Below, in pieces: positions 20,811-33,462 of a DNA stretch of 64,000 nt. Position 1 is the first letter of the stretch. Every line of letters begins with the position of its first letter. This stretch comes from Nemophila menziesii (lineage: Eukaryota > Streptophyta > Magnoliopsida > Boraginales > Hydrophyllaceae). The position numbers and the translations under genes are program-made. The stretch is from NCBI GenBank assembly GCA_029959085.1, contig JARWIR010000031.1, positions 2,294,001-2,358,000 of the forward strand, given 5' to 3'. Under the pieces are notes generated by a model. The model searched no databases. It was not told the origin of the DNA and saw only the letters and a program-made list of their open reading frames with translations.

Positions 20811-23800
20811 TAATGAGTATTATGTGATTTTCTGAGATAACAATTAATGAATAATAATTTAGCATAAATCATTATGTACTAACGCAAAATTTCTGGGTAC
20901 TAATACAAAATCACCAAATATTTTAGAATCCTAAAAAGTCTATGTTGATTAATGAGTAGTAATGAAAAATCGCGGAGTATTACATAAAACATTTGACTGT
21001 TCTTTAGCGAAATTATTTAGTTGACGAATCTTCATAAACTCGAGACATATTAAAGCTTCATGAGTGGATATGCGAAGTTTCATAAACTCGAAGGTAAATA
21101 TCTTTATGGTTGCGGTTTGAAACCTTCTGTGAAACTTCATAAACTCAAAGCTACGGAAGATTGAACACGAAAAATTCAAAAATCTTTGTAAATGTCAATT
21201 ATTCTTGAATGACAAATAGAAGGGAGGAGAGAGTTATGTGTAGAGAAAATGTAATGTGTAATAAAAAAGTATTTTTCGGATTACATATACCCTAATGGGT
21301 ACTTTTGACTCATAATATGTCAAAGGCTCCTTTAGAGAAAAATATATTCACACATTCCATATTAGATACAAATATAGTCTGTAAGACCGCATAAGAAATT
21401 TATACAAAAATAAAGGGTCTCTCACCCGAGATATTTTTGTAAAGTCTTCTAAAGGAGGGGAGAAGATTTTTTCGAGAGTTTAATATTCAAAGAATGACTA
21501 AAATACTATCAAATAAAACCAAACTCACATAAATAAAATAAAAAAGTTTCAAAATAAACATTGATCAATATAGGGAGTTACATTGAGTAACTTTAACAAA
21601 TACTTATGATTGACACACCACCTTTATTTGCCATCACCATCACCATTGTGGGTGAAGACAATGAGTTATACTTAGTGTTTAAAAACTAAAGTCACCGGTT
21701 GTGGAGAAACTGGACATGTTTAGTGTATGACACTAGACATATTTTAAAACTAAGTTTGCTCAAATATCTATACTTTACATCCCTAACAACCAACACCAAC
21801 AGTTTTAAAACAAGACGTAATTTATCTACTTAATATACAACACTAAAACTCTAAGAAATTAAGTTAGCCTCTAAAAAAAACTAAAAAAAGCTTAGTATCT
21901 TTTGAGTCTTGAAGGAAGGATAGATGTGGGAACTTAACGGGGTGGTTCAAGAGTCTTTGGGATGAAATATCTAAGAAAAACCTATAATATATTATGGTTA
22001 TTATAAATTACAAAGATACCTACTACCACATATTATATAATTAGTGGAATATATAACATTAATCACATTACTAGGTTAGCAAGGTAAGTTACAAGCATCA
22101 ATTCGTTGACTATTAACCTAATAGATGACCACTTTGGGAGGTTGACGTTCAACTATCGCAAACTTGGTCAAGTTGAGGATCAATCTGTAAAGCTACAACA
22201 AAAAAATGCATAAGTTTTGATCATTTTCAAAATTCATATAATTTTTGTCTTGTGAATGTTAATTAAGGAATGTAATAATGGAACTTACATAATTAGATTG
22301 TTCTGAAACGCCTTCAAAGACTTGATTTTTCAATACTATCACAATAGCATTCGATGTCCCCAAATGTTTCCCATTATGGAATCTACAAACTGTGCAATAC
22401 ATCATAAAATATTGTTGTTGTATTCAAGTATTGGGTGATTTAGAGTATTATACAATGAAATTCAATAAATAAAACACTCACGGTTTGTGTTAACTTACTA
22501 GGCAAGAACAATGTTGCCTCATAAGCAACATCATCATTGGATTGAATACATCTTGAAACAAGTTATATAACTTATTATATCTTTATTATGTTTCATCTAT
22601 AAATTAGAAATTCATTGAAATTACATCAACGTATATGATACGGATGGCGCATAATTTCCCATTATTTCAAAATTCGAGTAGCATTGTTTTCCCGTACCAG
22701 GACGTCACAAGAGTAGTATAATTCGACAAGGCTTAAGAAGTCTACTATGAAAGAGCTCTAGTCTTCGAAGAGGAAAAATCAACAGCTACATAATGGTTTC
22801 CTTAATCTCATCCAAGGCCCCTATATATGAAAATGTAACTTTGTCTGCAGGAATAACCTCCATTGTTATGCGTTTTTGATACGGATCATCATGATTTTCC
22901 TATATCATCACAATACATTATGTCAAGAAAAGTCAAAGAAGATAATGAAGATGCATCATTGTGCTTCGTGAAAGATAACTTACAAAACACTTTAATTCTG
23001 ATAGACTTTTAGTTTTATTCACATTATTCATCTCCTAAAAACATATCTAAAAAGATATATAAGACTACTCTTTAATAACTGAGGGGGCAGAAAGAAAACC
23101 GATCACATTAGAGTTTAGAGTGACCGTATGAAAACCTTTTCATCAAACACAATGTGCTTGAAAGGAGAGATAATACAAAAATAAAGGATTAATAAATATT
23201 ACTATGATTAGAAATAAACAGCCCTGAATGGAAATAACATGATTTAGAGTTGATGCAACTCGTAACTATCAAATCCTCTCTTGTTGGACGAATTGATAAA
23301 GAGCCGAGGAAGCTAGATACCGGATCCAAAATCATCTAGAAACAAAAAAAAGCGAATAATAGTCATATTCATAATCTTAAAACTTCAATTTAGTATATCT
23401 GAGATAGATTTACGATACTTACTTCTTTTCTTGCGACATTGTGCAGCTGTTGATGAAAAGGAATAATAAGTTTCGATACACAAGTATATGATAAAAGGTA
23501 AATACTGAAATTCAAACAATACATACCCTTATCGAGAAATCACTCAAATCCAATAATAACAATTGGAATTGCAAATGATGTGCGAGAGCTTGTGCTAGAC
23601 ATTGCAGGTAAGGTTCTGCAAAATAAGAAAAATAATAACTACAGAGCTCAAAACATGAATAGTCACTCATACTGACAATGATTAAAGTAAGAATAGAAAT
23701 ACCATCTGGACTAGGATCATAATAGGTATGATTGCAGGAGAATAATGTTTTGTATCTCAATGATAGAGAAAAATATATGAAAGTATTCTCCATCAATAAT

Positions 23801-24545
23801 CGAGCTGTGGAGCTCCATCTCGATTTGATAACCCTACCCTCAACGCAATTTTCATCTGTTCCAATTGAAACACGAACTTAAATGAGATAGTATGAAAAAA
23901 ATTCGATGTCTGAGAGTTGTATTTTATGAATAAAAGGTTTGTAAGAGGGGCATACTAGAGATTTATATACAAAATGGCTCAAACTGAGGTGGAAGAGGAA
24001 TTTATCTACATTACACTCTAGTTTGACTAAAATTATTAATTGAATTATTACGTCTTTTTAATAAAAAAGACTTCTCCGATCAATGAATATATCCATGCCT
24101 TTCATATATATTTTTTTTAATTTAGATAAATAAGTCACTACTCAAAAATCAATATCAAATTTTATCAAATTCTATAAATTAAAGAATCAAATGAGAAAGA
24201 TAGGAAAATCCGTCCTCCACTAATTATTCTTAAAATATAAACATCCATGTCTTTATATGAGTTGGTAACTTATTATTTATCATCAGAAATATTCATTTAA
24301 ATTGACACATATATAAGTAAACTCAATTTTTTTAAGCTATTAAGCTGAAGTAGTCAAAATTATGCTACCATTAATTGTAACATTGGTCCTTGTGTTGTGC
24401 AAACTAGTAGTGGGAGTGTAAAGTTGTTTGGATATTATTATAAATTATATTAAGATATAGATATGGTTAAATAAATGCCAGGTCATTTGATATATATTAC
24501 TCAATTGGATTCATTAGTCCAGTTTACAACATCACCTAAACAGTA
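20811..24545. repeat. Repeat block X, copy A (3.7 kb)
   Basis: This block aligns by eye along its length with 52861-56776 in the same orientation. Landmarks: GTTTTTAATGAGTATTA (20811/52861), ATGAGTTATACTTAGTGT (21660/53730), the AAA-ATPase exons, and GGTCATTTGATATAT (24481/56709). Copy B has ~265 bp more near 54117-54382 and lacks ~90 bp around the Walker A remnant of copy A. I see no clear terminal inverted repeat, so the mechanism (Helitron, Pack-MULE or segmental duplication) is open. Confidence 0.8.
22670..23820 (-). pseudogene. Plant AAA-type ATPase gene fragment, copy A
   Basis: Exon-like pieces on the minus strand, in the right order for a large plant AAA-ATPase of the At1g64110/Msp1-like type, lie between intron-like AT-rich stretches. 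They are EPYLQCLAQALAHHLQFQLL followed by LLDLSDFSI (23618-23527), GSLSIRPTRED (near 23300), and EVIPADKVTFSYIGALDEIK followed by ET (22900-22790). Last comes LKPCRIILL, a stop, then RPGTGKTM (22735-22684), a Walker A remnant of the GPPGTGKT type. Several pieces end at GT-like donor sites. In-frame stops and the missing Walker B and second half make this dead. Such ATPases extract or remodel proteins at membranes. Here only a captured fragment remains. Confidence 0.7.
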
Positions 24546-24819
24546 TAACGCACTATCAATCTTGGTTTTATCGTAAGATCAGACATGTTCAAGATGTATT
24601 GTTTTGTCACCGTTTAGAATTTAGACTAACAGTTTAGAAGAGGGAAAAGTATTTTTTTTAATTATTTTTAGTTTGTTAGATCATTACCAATTTGAACTAT
24701 TAACAAAATCGGCAACACCACATTAAATGTGCCATTGTTGACCACTGATGGGATAATGACTTCGTTTCAATAAATTAATATTTTAACTTTTGACAATTGG
24801 TAGAATGTCAATTAAAAAA

Positions 24820-25010
24820 ATAGGAAAATTCTTCCATCCAATATTGGATGATCCTACACCAATAATATTAATACACATACCCCATGTTTTAAACTTACAA
24901 AAGTAACTAACTTATTAATCTAATGACATGTGTTTTGTTATAATAATCAATGGTCATGATATGGATATTGGACCATCCAATATTGGATGGAAGTCTTACC
25001 CATTAAAATA
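24820..25010. mobile_element. Small MITE with TIR CTTCCATCCAATATTGGATG
   Basis: The left arm near 24829-24851 and the right arm near 24968-24993 are inverted copies around CATCCAATATTGGATG, itself a palindrome. The total is about 170-190 bp with no ORF. The exact ends and target duplication are not certain. Confidence 0.55.
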
Positions 25011-25022
25011 ATATGATTATTT

Positions 25023-26162
25023 AAGTAATTGATAAAAGATACATATTCAAAAATTTAAGATCGTTTTACAACGTTAATATTACCAATGACCAACGTTGAC
25101 TTATTTTTGTTTCAAATTTTGATATACCATTGGCCAACATTCAAACTATTATTTTTGTTTTAAAATTTAGGTTTTCACTATAAATAACTAGCAAATAGTC
25201 TATTTTAAATTTCACCTAAGATCAATAAGATTTTTTCTACAATTATTTCTATCTTTTTTCTTAACTTCATTGTTTGAAAGATTATCAAATTAAAAATACT
25301 TTTCAAGTTAATATTTTGAAATTTTTCAATCAAGTTATTCATAAATTTGAAACCTTCTTTTCAAAGTTTTGATTATTTGGTAAAATCTCTACAATGCATT
25401 TTCCATTCTTATACATCTACTTTGTGATATAAATATAATAAAATGTCACTTTATATTATTTTTTAATTTTTTTAAGAAATATTTAAGAAGTTATTTTACT
25501 TTGAAATATATCATTAATCCATTTTAATTTTTAAATAATTTTCATGTGTTTTACAAGAAGATAAAAAAAGCTACAAGAAAATGGGGTATGATGACTGCAG
25601 CTTTGTTCAGAAAATATCTGGCGATTGTCAACAACACCTTGTAAGTTAAATTCAATTGTGTCTAGTTCTGAGATTGTTAGATCTCGTGCCCAGGCCACAA
25701 AAATTAAGAAAAGAATCTAAATAAAGTTTTACATAAATCGTATGGCAGAAGAGAATATTATATTTAGTGAAATTTTTATAACTACATATATAACATAATT
25801 TAAAATATTATGTTTTATTCAATTGAAGAAACAATAATATATGATTAACATAAATAGTCCTTTATTATAAACATGTATTCTCCTTTATATATATTTTAGA
25901 TTCTTGTTATGTTAAATAAATCTTCTTTTTTATTCTAAATGTTAAATAAATAGTGTACACGAGCGTGTACTAATGAATAATTTAGAAAATGGGGTATGAG
26001 TGTAGAAAAAATCTTATTGGTCTTAGGTGAACTTTAAAATGGACTATTTGTTAATTATTTATAGTGGTTGTTTGACAATTATTCAAAATCTAAATTTTAA
26101 AACGAAAATAATTGTTGAAAGTTGACCAACGGTAATATCTGTATCTTTCATCAATTACTTGA
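25023..26162. mobile_element. Foldback element with ~170-230 bp imperfect inverted repeats
   Basis: 25023-25252 is an imperfect inverted copy of 25990-26162. On the reverse strand the right arm reads CAAGTAATTGATGAAAGATA, then TTTCGTTTTAAAATTTAGAT and GTTCACCTAAGACCAATAAG, matching the left arm in order. The ~740 bp between the arms contain no ORF. The right arm stops within a few bases of the pol relic of element 4. Confidence 0.65.
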
Positions 26163-28192
26163 AAATGTCCAGATACAAAAGATGAATGATTGAAAATAGA
26201 TGTCATTAGCAAATTAACGCAAAAAGTCTTTAATGAATCAAGCTTTGATGACACTCTAACAAAAACCTTGGCACTTGAATCTCTAGAGATATATAATGAT
26301 ATAGCTGACAAAGTTGCAGCATTAGACTCAGGCGATGGTAGGCCAAGAGCTATTCAAGAACAACTACAAGAATCAGGAGACATTTAACCAATGAAGAAAC
26401 CATCTATCATATGTCTACCAGTTCTCGAAGAAAAACCAAAAAAACCGCTTCCAGACCATCTGATTTATGCTTATTTAGGTATGAACAATACTTTGCATGT
26501 TATTATTTTTGCTAACCTTTCAGGTCCTCAAGAACATAAGCTACTATGTGTTCTTCGCGCTAACAAAGAAGAGATTGGGTGGACTATTGTTGATATATAA
26601 GGAATAAGTCCTTCCATTTGCAAACATAAGATTATTCTTGAGAAGGAAGGAGGGAGATTTATACATGGGCAAAGAAGTCTCATGCCAAGGATGAAAGAGG
26701 TTGTAAGGAAGGAGGTAATCATATTATTAGATGCGGGTATTATCTTTCCAATTGCTAGCAGTAATTGGATTAGTCCAGTGCAATGTGTTCCATAGAAAGG
26801 AGGTATCACTACCATTCTTAATTATCAAAACAAAACCATTCCATCAAGAACAGTTGTGGGGTGCAGAAGTATACATGGATTACTGAAAGCTCAACAAATC
26901 TACAAAGAAAGATCGCTTCCCTCTACCGTACACTAATCAGATTCTAGACAAACTCGCAGGAAGAGAGTATTATTCTTTTCTTGACGAATATTCAGGCTAT
27001 AATCAGATTTGTGTGGATCGTGCTGACCAACACAAAACAACTTTTACTTGTCTGTTTGGCACCTTTTCTTATACAAGGATGCCTTTTGGTTTATGCAATG
27101 CACCTGCCACGTTCTATAGGTGTATGATGGCTATCTTTTGGGACATGATTGATAAATACTTGGAGGTTTTTATGAACGATTTTTTGGTTTTTGGAGATAG
27201 TTTTTATGAGTGCCACAACAATCTTGAAAAGGTACTTCTACGATGTAAAGAAACGGATCTTTTGCTTAATTGGGAAAAATACCACTTCATAGTTCGAGAA
27301 GGGATTTTGTTGGGACATAAAGTTTCGAGTGCATGAATGGAGGTTGATCGTGCTAAGATTGAAGTTATAAAAACCTTACCACCTCCGATTTCTTTTAAGG
27401 GAGTGTGAGGTTTCTTGGGTCATGAAGGATTTTACAGAATATTTATTAAAGATTTCTCTAAGATCGCCAAACTGCTTTGCTCTTTACTTGAAAAGGATAC
27501 TCCTTTCATTTTAATGACGAATGTCTTAATGCGTTTTTGACGATTAAAGAGAAACTAATCTCTACACCGATTGTCATACATCTAGATTCAAACGCTCCGT
27601 TTTAACTTATATGAGATGCAAGTGATCACGCAATGGGTGTTGTGTTAGGACAGAGAAAAGAAAAGATCCTCCATACGATTAACCATGCAAATAAGACCTT
27701 TAACGCTGCCCAATTGAATTATATAGTGACAGAGAAAGAATTACTAGTCGTGGTTTCGTTCCCATCTGCTTGGAATGAAAACTATTGCGTACACGGATCA
27801 TTCAACAGTTAAGTACCTCATGATGAAGAAGGATGCTAATCCGTGTCTTATTAGATGCGTGTTGTTGCTACAAGAGTTTGACATATATATGCGAGACTTA
27901 AAAGGATGTGAGAATCAAGTAGTTGACTATTTATCCCAGCTCAAAGGTTCTGATGCCAACAAAGACCAGAATTGGTTAAAGAGGTATTCCCCGATGAACA
28001 ACTTTTTGCAATTAAAAATGCGTTTGTGCCTTGGTATGCAGATATAGTTAATCTAATCGTGAGTGGTGTATTCCCTACGTATTTTAATCCACAACAAAGA
28101 AAGAGGTTAAGCTATAAAGTCAGACAATTATTTTGGGATGAACCCTACCTCTTCAAAGATTGCAGTGACAGAGTTATCAGAAGATGGGTCCA
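26163..28192 (+). pseudogene. pol: Athila element 4: degenerate RT/RNase H/integrase-start fragment
   Basis: This heavily decayed plus-strand pol aligns with codons of element 2 from just after the protease to the integrase zinc region. Recognisable pieces: KPSI-x8-EEKP with ANKEEIGWTIVDI (26390-26600), LLDAGIIFPIASSNWISPVQ, RT TFTCLFGTFSYTRMPFGLCN (27045-27110), an altered catalytic segment reading FMNDFLVFG where element 2 has FMDDFSVFG, RNase H CCTTTAACG-region remnants, and [18 protein letters not shown] (27790). The end DRVIRRW at 28190 is cut by the LTR of element 3. Multiple stops and shifts are present. It has no LTRs in view. Its missing downstream part would be expected right of element 3 but is not at 52861, so sequence there has been lost. 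Confidence 0.8.
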
Positions 28193-29766
28193 TGGTGGTC
28201 CTTTGTGTGTTCTAAAATAAATGCAATAAGGATAAGAGAACCACAACTGCAAGTATACAGTTGTCCCAAGTAATATATATGATAATACATATCCGATCTC
28301 TGGGACAGATTGGTTGACTCTAATGCTTATGAAATAGTGATTAATTGCACGTGAAAGCAAGTAAATGATTTTGAGATTGTTTGTTTTGGTTTTCTATAAC
28401 TAAGACAATAATTTAAAAGACAAAATTAATGCAACTATTAAACTAGACGCGAGAAAATAAAGTAGTTTACGCAAGGTATGAAAGGCAGTACTTGAGAGAC
28501 GCAAGGATTTCACCTAATTATCATGCATTTCATGTAATGTTTAAGGGACAAATCGGTAAATATGTAATGGTCGGGATTCAGAATTCTCCTTACCCCCGTC
28601 AGGGTGGACTAAGGAGCTACTCTTAGGTGCTACAAACCCCGTCAGGGTGATTATAGTCCACCGTCAAGTGATTAAGTCTATTTATTCCCAATTGGCCATA
28701 GGATTAATTAAGCTCGTCAAAGTCTATAATTTCTATCATACATTCATTAATTAGGTTCGTATCTAAACCCCCGTCAAGGTGATCCATACGCCACTATATT
28801 GAATAGCCTAGATACTAAGGCCTATGATTGGTTAATTACGTCAATGATAGTAGATAAAAGCAAATTAATGAAAAATACAATTTACCCAATTTGATTTCAG
28901 TTATAATAATCCCAAATCTGAACACATGAAACGAAATTAAATTGGGATTAACCCATTATGCGTTCTCAAGCACTAATTAAGTTTAGCTCATACTAATTAA
29001 AAATACGAATACTAAAGAAATAAATAAGTTCATCATGTTTTACAAAATAAAATAAAAGAACCTAATTACGAAGTTGAATTGGCTGAAAATTGGAGATATA
29101 GACAGTCTCCAGCTCTTGGCTTCTTCTCTTCCTTGCTCTAGCTTCTTCTCTGATGTTCTGACTCTTAAGCGTATGAATTGTGTGAAAATAAGAGTCTAAA
29201 GCCTATTTATAATATAAAATTCGGACTAGGGCTTTTCTTAAGGATTAAAATGAAAATTAGAAAAGCCCAAGTCCATTGATTAAGTCCAAATCCCGTAACT
29301 GTTGCACCACCTTCACTAAATCAGCTCCAACCGACTTGTTTCAACTCGAAATGACCCCATTCCAGTTGCTAAATTTCCGTAATTCAATGGGGAGCAAATT
29401 TATCTTCATAATTCAGAGGCTAAATCCACTCTTAGATGGCACAAAATCAGCAATCATTATCAACTTTCCAGATTTACAGCTTGAAATTGTCAATTCTTGC
29501 GGGATATTTCTTCTTGCTTTGACTTCATTACACGATCTTTGACTTTATTCTTGGTTTCCTTTCGTAGATAGTATTCAAAAACTACAAACTTTTCACTAAA
29601 AAGAACAATATTACGCGCAAAAGTTTAATAAATGAAAAATACTAGAATTAAAAGAGGAAAATCGATTTATTGCATATTAACACTAAAAGTCTATCTAAAT
29701 AGTCGAATAAACACAAAAAATGATGTCTCCCAAGGGCATAAAATTAGAACATTTAGGGAGACATCA
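28193..29766 (-). repeat. 3' LTR of element 3
   Basis: On minus it starts TGATGTCTCCC at 29766 and ends ACCACCA at 28193 (1,574 bp). It opens with the 11-bp inverted repeat TGATGTCTCCC/GGGAGACATCA. A TATA-like TATAAATA lies at 29204-29211 on minus. The flank on the left is element 4. Confidence 0.85.
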
Positions 29767-29802
29767 AGACCCCCAACTCAAACCTTTGTCGTCCCAACAA
29801 AG
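29767..29802 (-). promoter_or_regulatory. PPT and hairpin, element 3
   Basis: On minus a stem CTTTGTTG / CGACAAAG with loop GGA (29784-29802, one G.U pair in RNA) precedes GAGTTGGGGGT (29769-29779) and the LTR. Confidence 0.75.
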
Positions 29803-31140
29803 CAAAACTAAAAACAAGGGGAATGAAGTAGATGCAAGAGAAAATAGAGGCTAGTAAATACACCCAAAGCAATTCTCAAAATAAACCTCATGTAGCAAAC
29901 ATTAAGAACTAACAGACACATACACTAATCATGCAACATCAAACACAAATAACTTCAATCATAAAATTAACTTTGCAATGCTAGAAGGTTACACTTGTAT
30001 TTATCTCAATATGATGGCTATAGGTTGTTCCTCGATCCTTACTCGCTTTGAACGCTCCACTTAATATACTCCTGATTAACTTACCATGTACCTAGGAATC
30101 ACGAGGACTTTACGGTTTTAGCGTAGGCTTAGGGATAGTGTGGTATGTATATTTTGTAAATTTGAAGTGAACTTTTGGCTCTCTCCTCACTTACCATCAA
30201 CAACTGTCCACGAGCTTGAGTTACACTCATATAATGTTCTCACTCGACCCATTTGACGCGCTAATATAGCGTCCTCGAGTTAACCCAATTAATCTAAGAT
30301 CATTTCCAGAAATATTCCCCTTTGCCGGTTATTTTATTCATTCCTTCTTTTTATTTTTCTTTCTCATTTCTTTTGTTTTCTCTTTTTTTTTTCAATCCTG
30401 GCAAAGGGTTACAAATAATAATATCATCTGAATTTTTGTGCTTCAATACAAACACATAAGTTCCCTCCCAGTGTAATTCCCAAATATGGACCCTCCACCC
30501 CAAACTCAAGCTCGAGACAGGTCTCAGGATTGTGATTCAAGTGCGGGTCATTTGGTCATGCCTAAAAATCTAAGAGATAATGGGCTTATATCGTGGCTAC
30601 AAAAGAAAAGGCTTAAGGCTCAAAATTGGGCTAAGACGGATAAAATTAATATAAGGGATAGAAGGTTAAAAAGGTCACAAATGGCTAGCAAAGAACTGCC
30701 CCTATCATTTTCCTAGTTACATAGCTCGTCTCTGGTTCATATCTAAGTGGGTTCTCTACTAATTAGATCTCACGTTCTATAAACAAAACATTTTCCTTAA
30801 GTACAATCTTACTTCTTTTGCATTGTTTATTAATTTTTCCTATTCATTATCTATGTTTGCATGCAATTAAAGCGCGTTTTATGTTATTCCCTAAAGTCCA
30901 CTATTTACTATCATAGATTAATCAAAAGTATGCTTAAAGGGGACATTTAAAATCTTCTACAGTCAAACGCAACTCCTAATTATTTTATTGAAAGCAATTA
31001 AAAACAAGTAACACATAAAACTGGGATGAGGCAACGAAACCCACCCCAAACTCAAATATGAGTCGTGTCCCCACGACTCGAAAAGACGCAAAGCAATTAA
31101 ACTAATCTACACTAAACGCGAAAGGGATAGAAAACGTAGC
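29803..31140 (-). other. 3' non-coding region of element 3
   Basis: There is no real gene here. It carries the same landmarks as the 3' regions of elements 1 and 2 on minus: the hairpin GAGTCGTG...CACGACTC at 31060-31079, GAGTTTGGGGT at 31043-31053 and 30497-30507, and the GAGAGAGCCAAAAG block near 30180. Confidence 0.65.
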
Positions 31141-32451
31141 TTAACCAGCACGTGGCTGGTCATCGGTGTTGCGTCCATGAACTTTATCCTTCGTAAGTAA
31201 ACCATAGGTGGCGTGTTGAATGGTGCTCTTCCCAAGTAGCATTTTTCGGATAAGGTCCAGCTTCTTTGTAATGTTCCCTAAAGTAGCAATCATCTTATCT
31301 TGATTCTTTTCCAACACTTTAATTTTGGATTCCAACTCATTATCGGATTGTACCTTCTTCTTTGGCGGAGGAGCTCTAAGAGTTTGTACAACTTGTGTGG
31401 CTTCGTCATGGACATTCTGAATCGAGATTAAAGACATTTGTTCCCCAACTACAGAAGGTTCAGCTTCTTCACACCTGCGCGGGATTTTAGCGTCTAAACA
31501 CAAGGTGGTAATGGTACAAGGAAATTTGAGATTCTGCTGAGTAGTAGGGGTTTTCTCGAACTCCATAATATTGTCATAAAGCACACGAGCAACATCCATA
31601 TGTTTGTTCTCAATAATACACTTGATGAAGATAATATGCTCTTTTTTCAATTCCGAAGTGTGTATTATTCCAAAGAAGGTAGGGATTATGAAACGGGACC
31701 AAACCTTAGCACAAGGCAACAAATTGTTGTTATAATTTTGTCCATGATAACGTTCTCCTGTTGGAATTGGGCGGGCCCTAGGAAGAAGCACTTTTCCCCA
31801 AAGAGATTCGAAATTGAATGAGGGATCGGTGAGGGTTTCTTGGAAAGGACAAGGGCCAGTGAAGTTGGGCAGTTTCAATGATTTCCGAATAAGCTCAACA
31901 GATAGAGGTATTACCTTTTTGTGTACAATAATTGTTTCTTTTGAAAAATCTAGTCCCTCGTAAAAATCACGCACCAAGGTAGGAATATATTCAAGTTTTC
32001 TTTCTCTCAACTCTTTCCACCCAAACTTGTCACAAGTAGTAACATAATCCTTAAAAGCACTATTCAAAATACCCTTTGGAAGACCCTTCTCAACACCAAA
32101 TTTCAAGTAATTAATTCTGTCACGAACCTGATCATTCCAAGTCATAACAACTCTCTTTGATTTCTAAGCAAACATTTTTCTTCGTATGGACCTTTGTTTT
32201 TGAACAGGTGCTTGCGGAGTTTCTTCTTCAGACTCTTTCTCACCTTCTGGTTCATCAATTAATCTACTTTTCATAGGATTAGCCTTAGTCGGATTCTCTT
32301 TCCTTTTTGGAGCAGCTGGGATTTCTTCAGTCTTGCATTTGGAACACGAATAAGGAATCTCAATTGCTTGTTCTGGACTAGTACCAACAATGTTTCTGTT
32401 TCTTGGAAAGTTCCTTCGATAAGTACACATGGAATTGGTTTTGTTAGTCAT
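31141..32451 (-). pseudogene. env-like ORF of element 3, one in-frame stop
   Basis: The frame runs from the ATG at 32449-32451 to 31141 and is interrupted by a single stop at 32164-32166, between the basic N-terminal part (95 codons) and the main domain. It aligns along its length with the env-like ORF of element 2: shared VRDFYEGLDFS-like, VIPLSVELIRKSLKLPNFTG, SRFIIPTFFGI, LKFPCTITTLCLDAKIP and coiled-coil LESKIKVLEKNQDKMIATLG segments. No membrane helix or signal peptide is evident. A purine 11-mer (GAGTTTGGGGT on minus, 32460-32470) lies just before the start, as in elements 1 and 2. Confidence 0.8.
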
Positions 32452-32829
32452 CTATTTTCACCCCAAACTCAAAACTTCAAATAGTGAAAAGCTAGAGAAA
32501 AGAATTAAACTTTAATGTTTTGAGGCTTAAAACTTGAAGAATATGGTGAGATATGAGATGGGTAAGGTTTAATTGATGCGAATTGGGAGGAAATTGGATT
32601 TAATTTGAGGCTAGGAAAAAGAAAATTCTTGGAGAAAAAGTATGAAATTGATGGTGTTTTGGAGAGGATATGAGTTGATTGTGTGTTTTTGTGAAGAAAG
32701 AGGGATTGATTTGATGTTTATATAGTGTTTGGATGATGATTTTCGGTGTAGGTGGAGGCTAGGATACGGAATAAGAGGTTGGCTTGGGAAAGAAGCTTGA
32801 AATATAGGGTTTTAACCCTAAAAACTGCC

Positions 32830-33240
32830 TCTCGCAGCAGCTGACCGGTAAGCCGGTGGCTGACCGGCATACCGGTCGATGTGTCTGCGCAAAATAAATT
32901 ACCAAAATATTTTTTTTACCTCAGCGCAAGCCTCCTTGCGTCAAACGTGACGCACTAACCAGAGAAACCTTCTTTGTTGACCAGCAAGCCGGTCAGCCAC
33001 CGGCATACCGGTGGGCTCTCGCTGGCGCAACCTCAGACGCAGCACCTTGCGTCATACTCGACGCAATAACCAGAACTTTCTTCCTTCGCTGGCCGGCAAG
33101 CCAGTCAGCCACCGGCATACCGGTGGAATCTCGCTGGCGCAAACGTGGATGCTACGTCATGCGTCAAACTTGACGTACTAATTAGAAGTTTGGGGGGGTC
33201 TTCGGCACAGTTGACCGGCTTGCCGGTCAGCGCCTGTCTT
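32830..33240 (-). repeat. Palindromic GACCGG...CCGGTC array in pol-env spacer
   Basis: Three to four units of ~120 bp lie here, each with paired CCGG palindromes (for example GACCGGCTTGCCGGTC at 33212-33227 and ACCGGCATACCGGT at 33110-33124), plus a shared TCTCGCTGGCGCAA and a CTTGCGTCA...GACGCA segment. The position matches the arrays of elements 1 and 2, but the palindrome sequence differs. Confidence 0.8.
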
Positions 33241-33419
33241 TGAACTCAAATTTCTTCGTTTTTCATCTTTTCGACCCCAAACTCATGACCTTTTTACCCC
33301 TGAAATAATCAAAAACAACTACCCTTCTTCATTTCTTAATAATAAACACTAAATTAACGAAATTTATCTACTATACACTACGAAAATTAAAAGACATAAG
33401 CTAATATACAATGAATTGG

Positions 33420-33434
33420 CTTTTGTTTAACGTC
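33420..33434 (-). promoter_or_regulatory. Conserved post-pol motif GACGTTAAACAAAAG, element 3
   Basis: This is identical to the motifs at 2082-2096 and 45115-45129. It lies within a longer run shared with element 2 (AACCCGTCGAGCTTAACGAC and onward), just after the pol stop. Confidence 0.6.
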
Positions 33435-33462
33435 GTTAAGCTCGACGGGTTACCTCCCGCTT

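Noticed and set aside
30486..30716. 76-codon ORF
   Set aside because: It lies in the 3' non-coding region of element 3 and its counterpart in element 2 (near 48041-48253) is on the equivalent antisense. It reflects conserved non-coding sequence.
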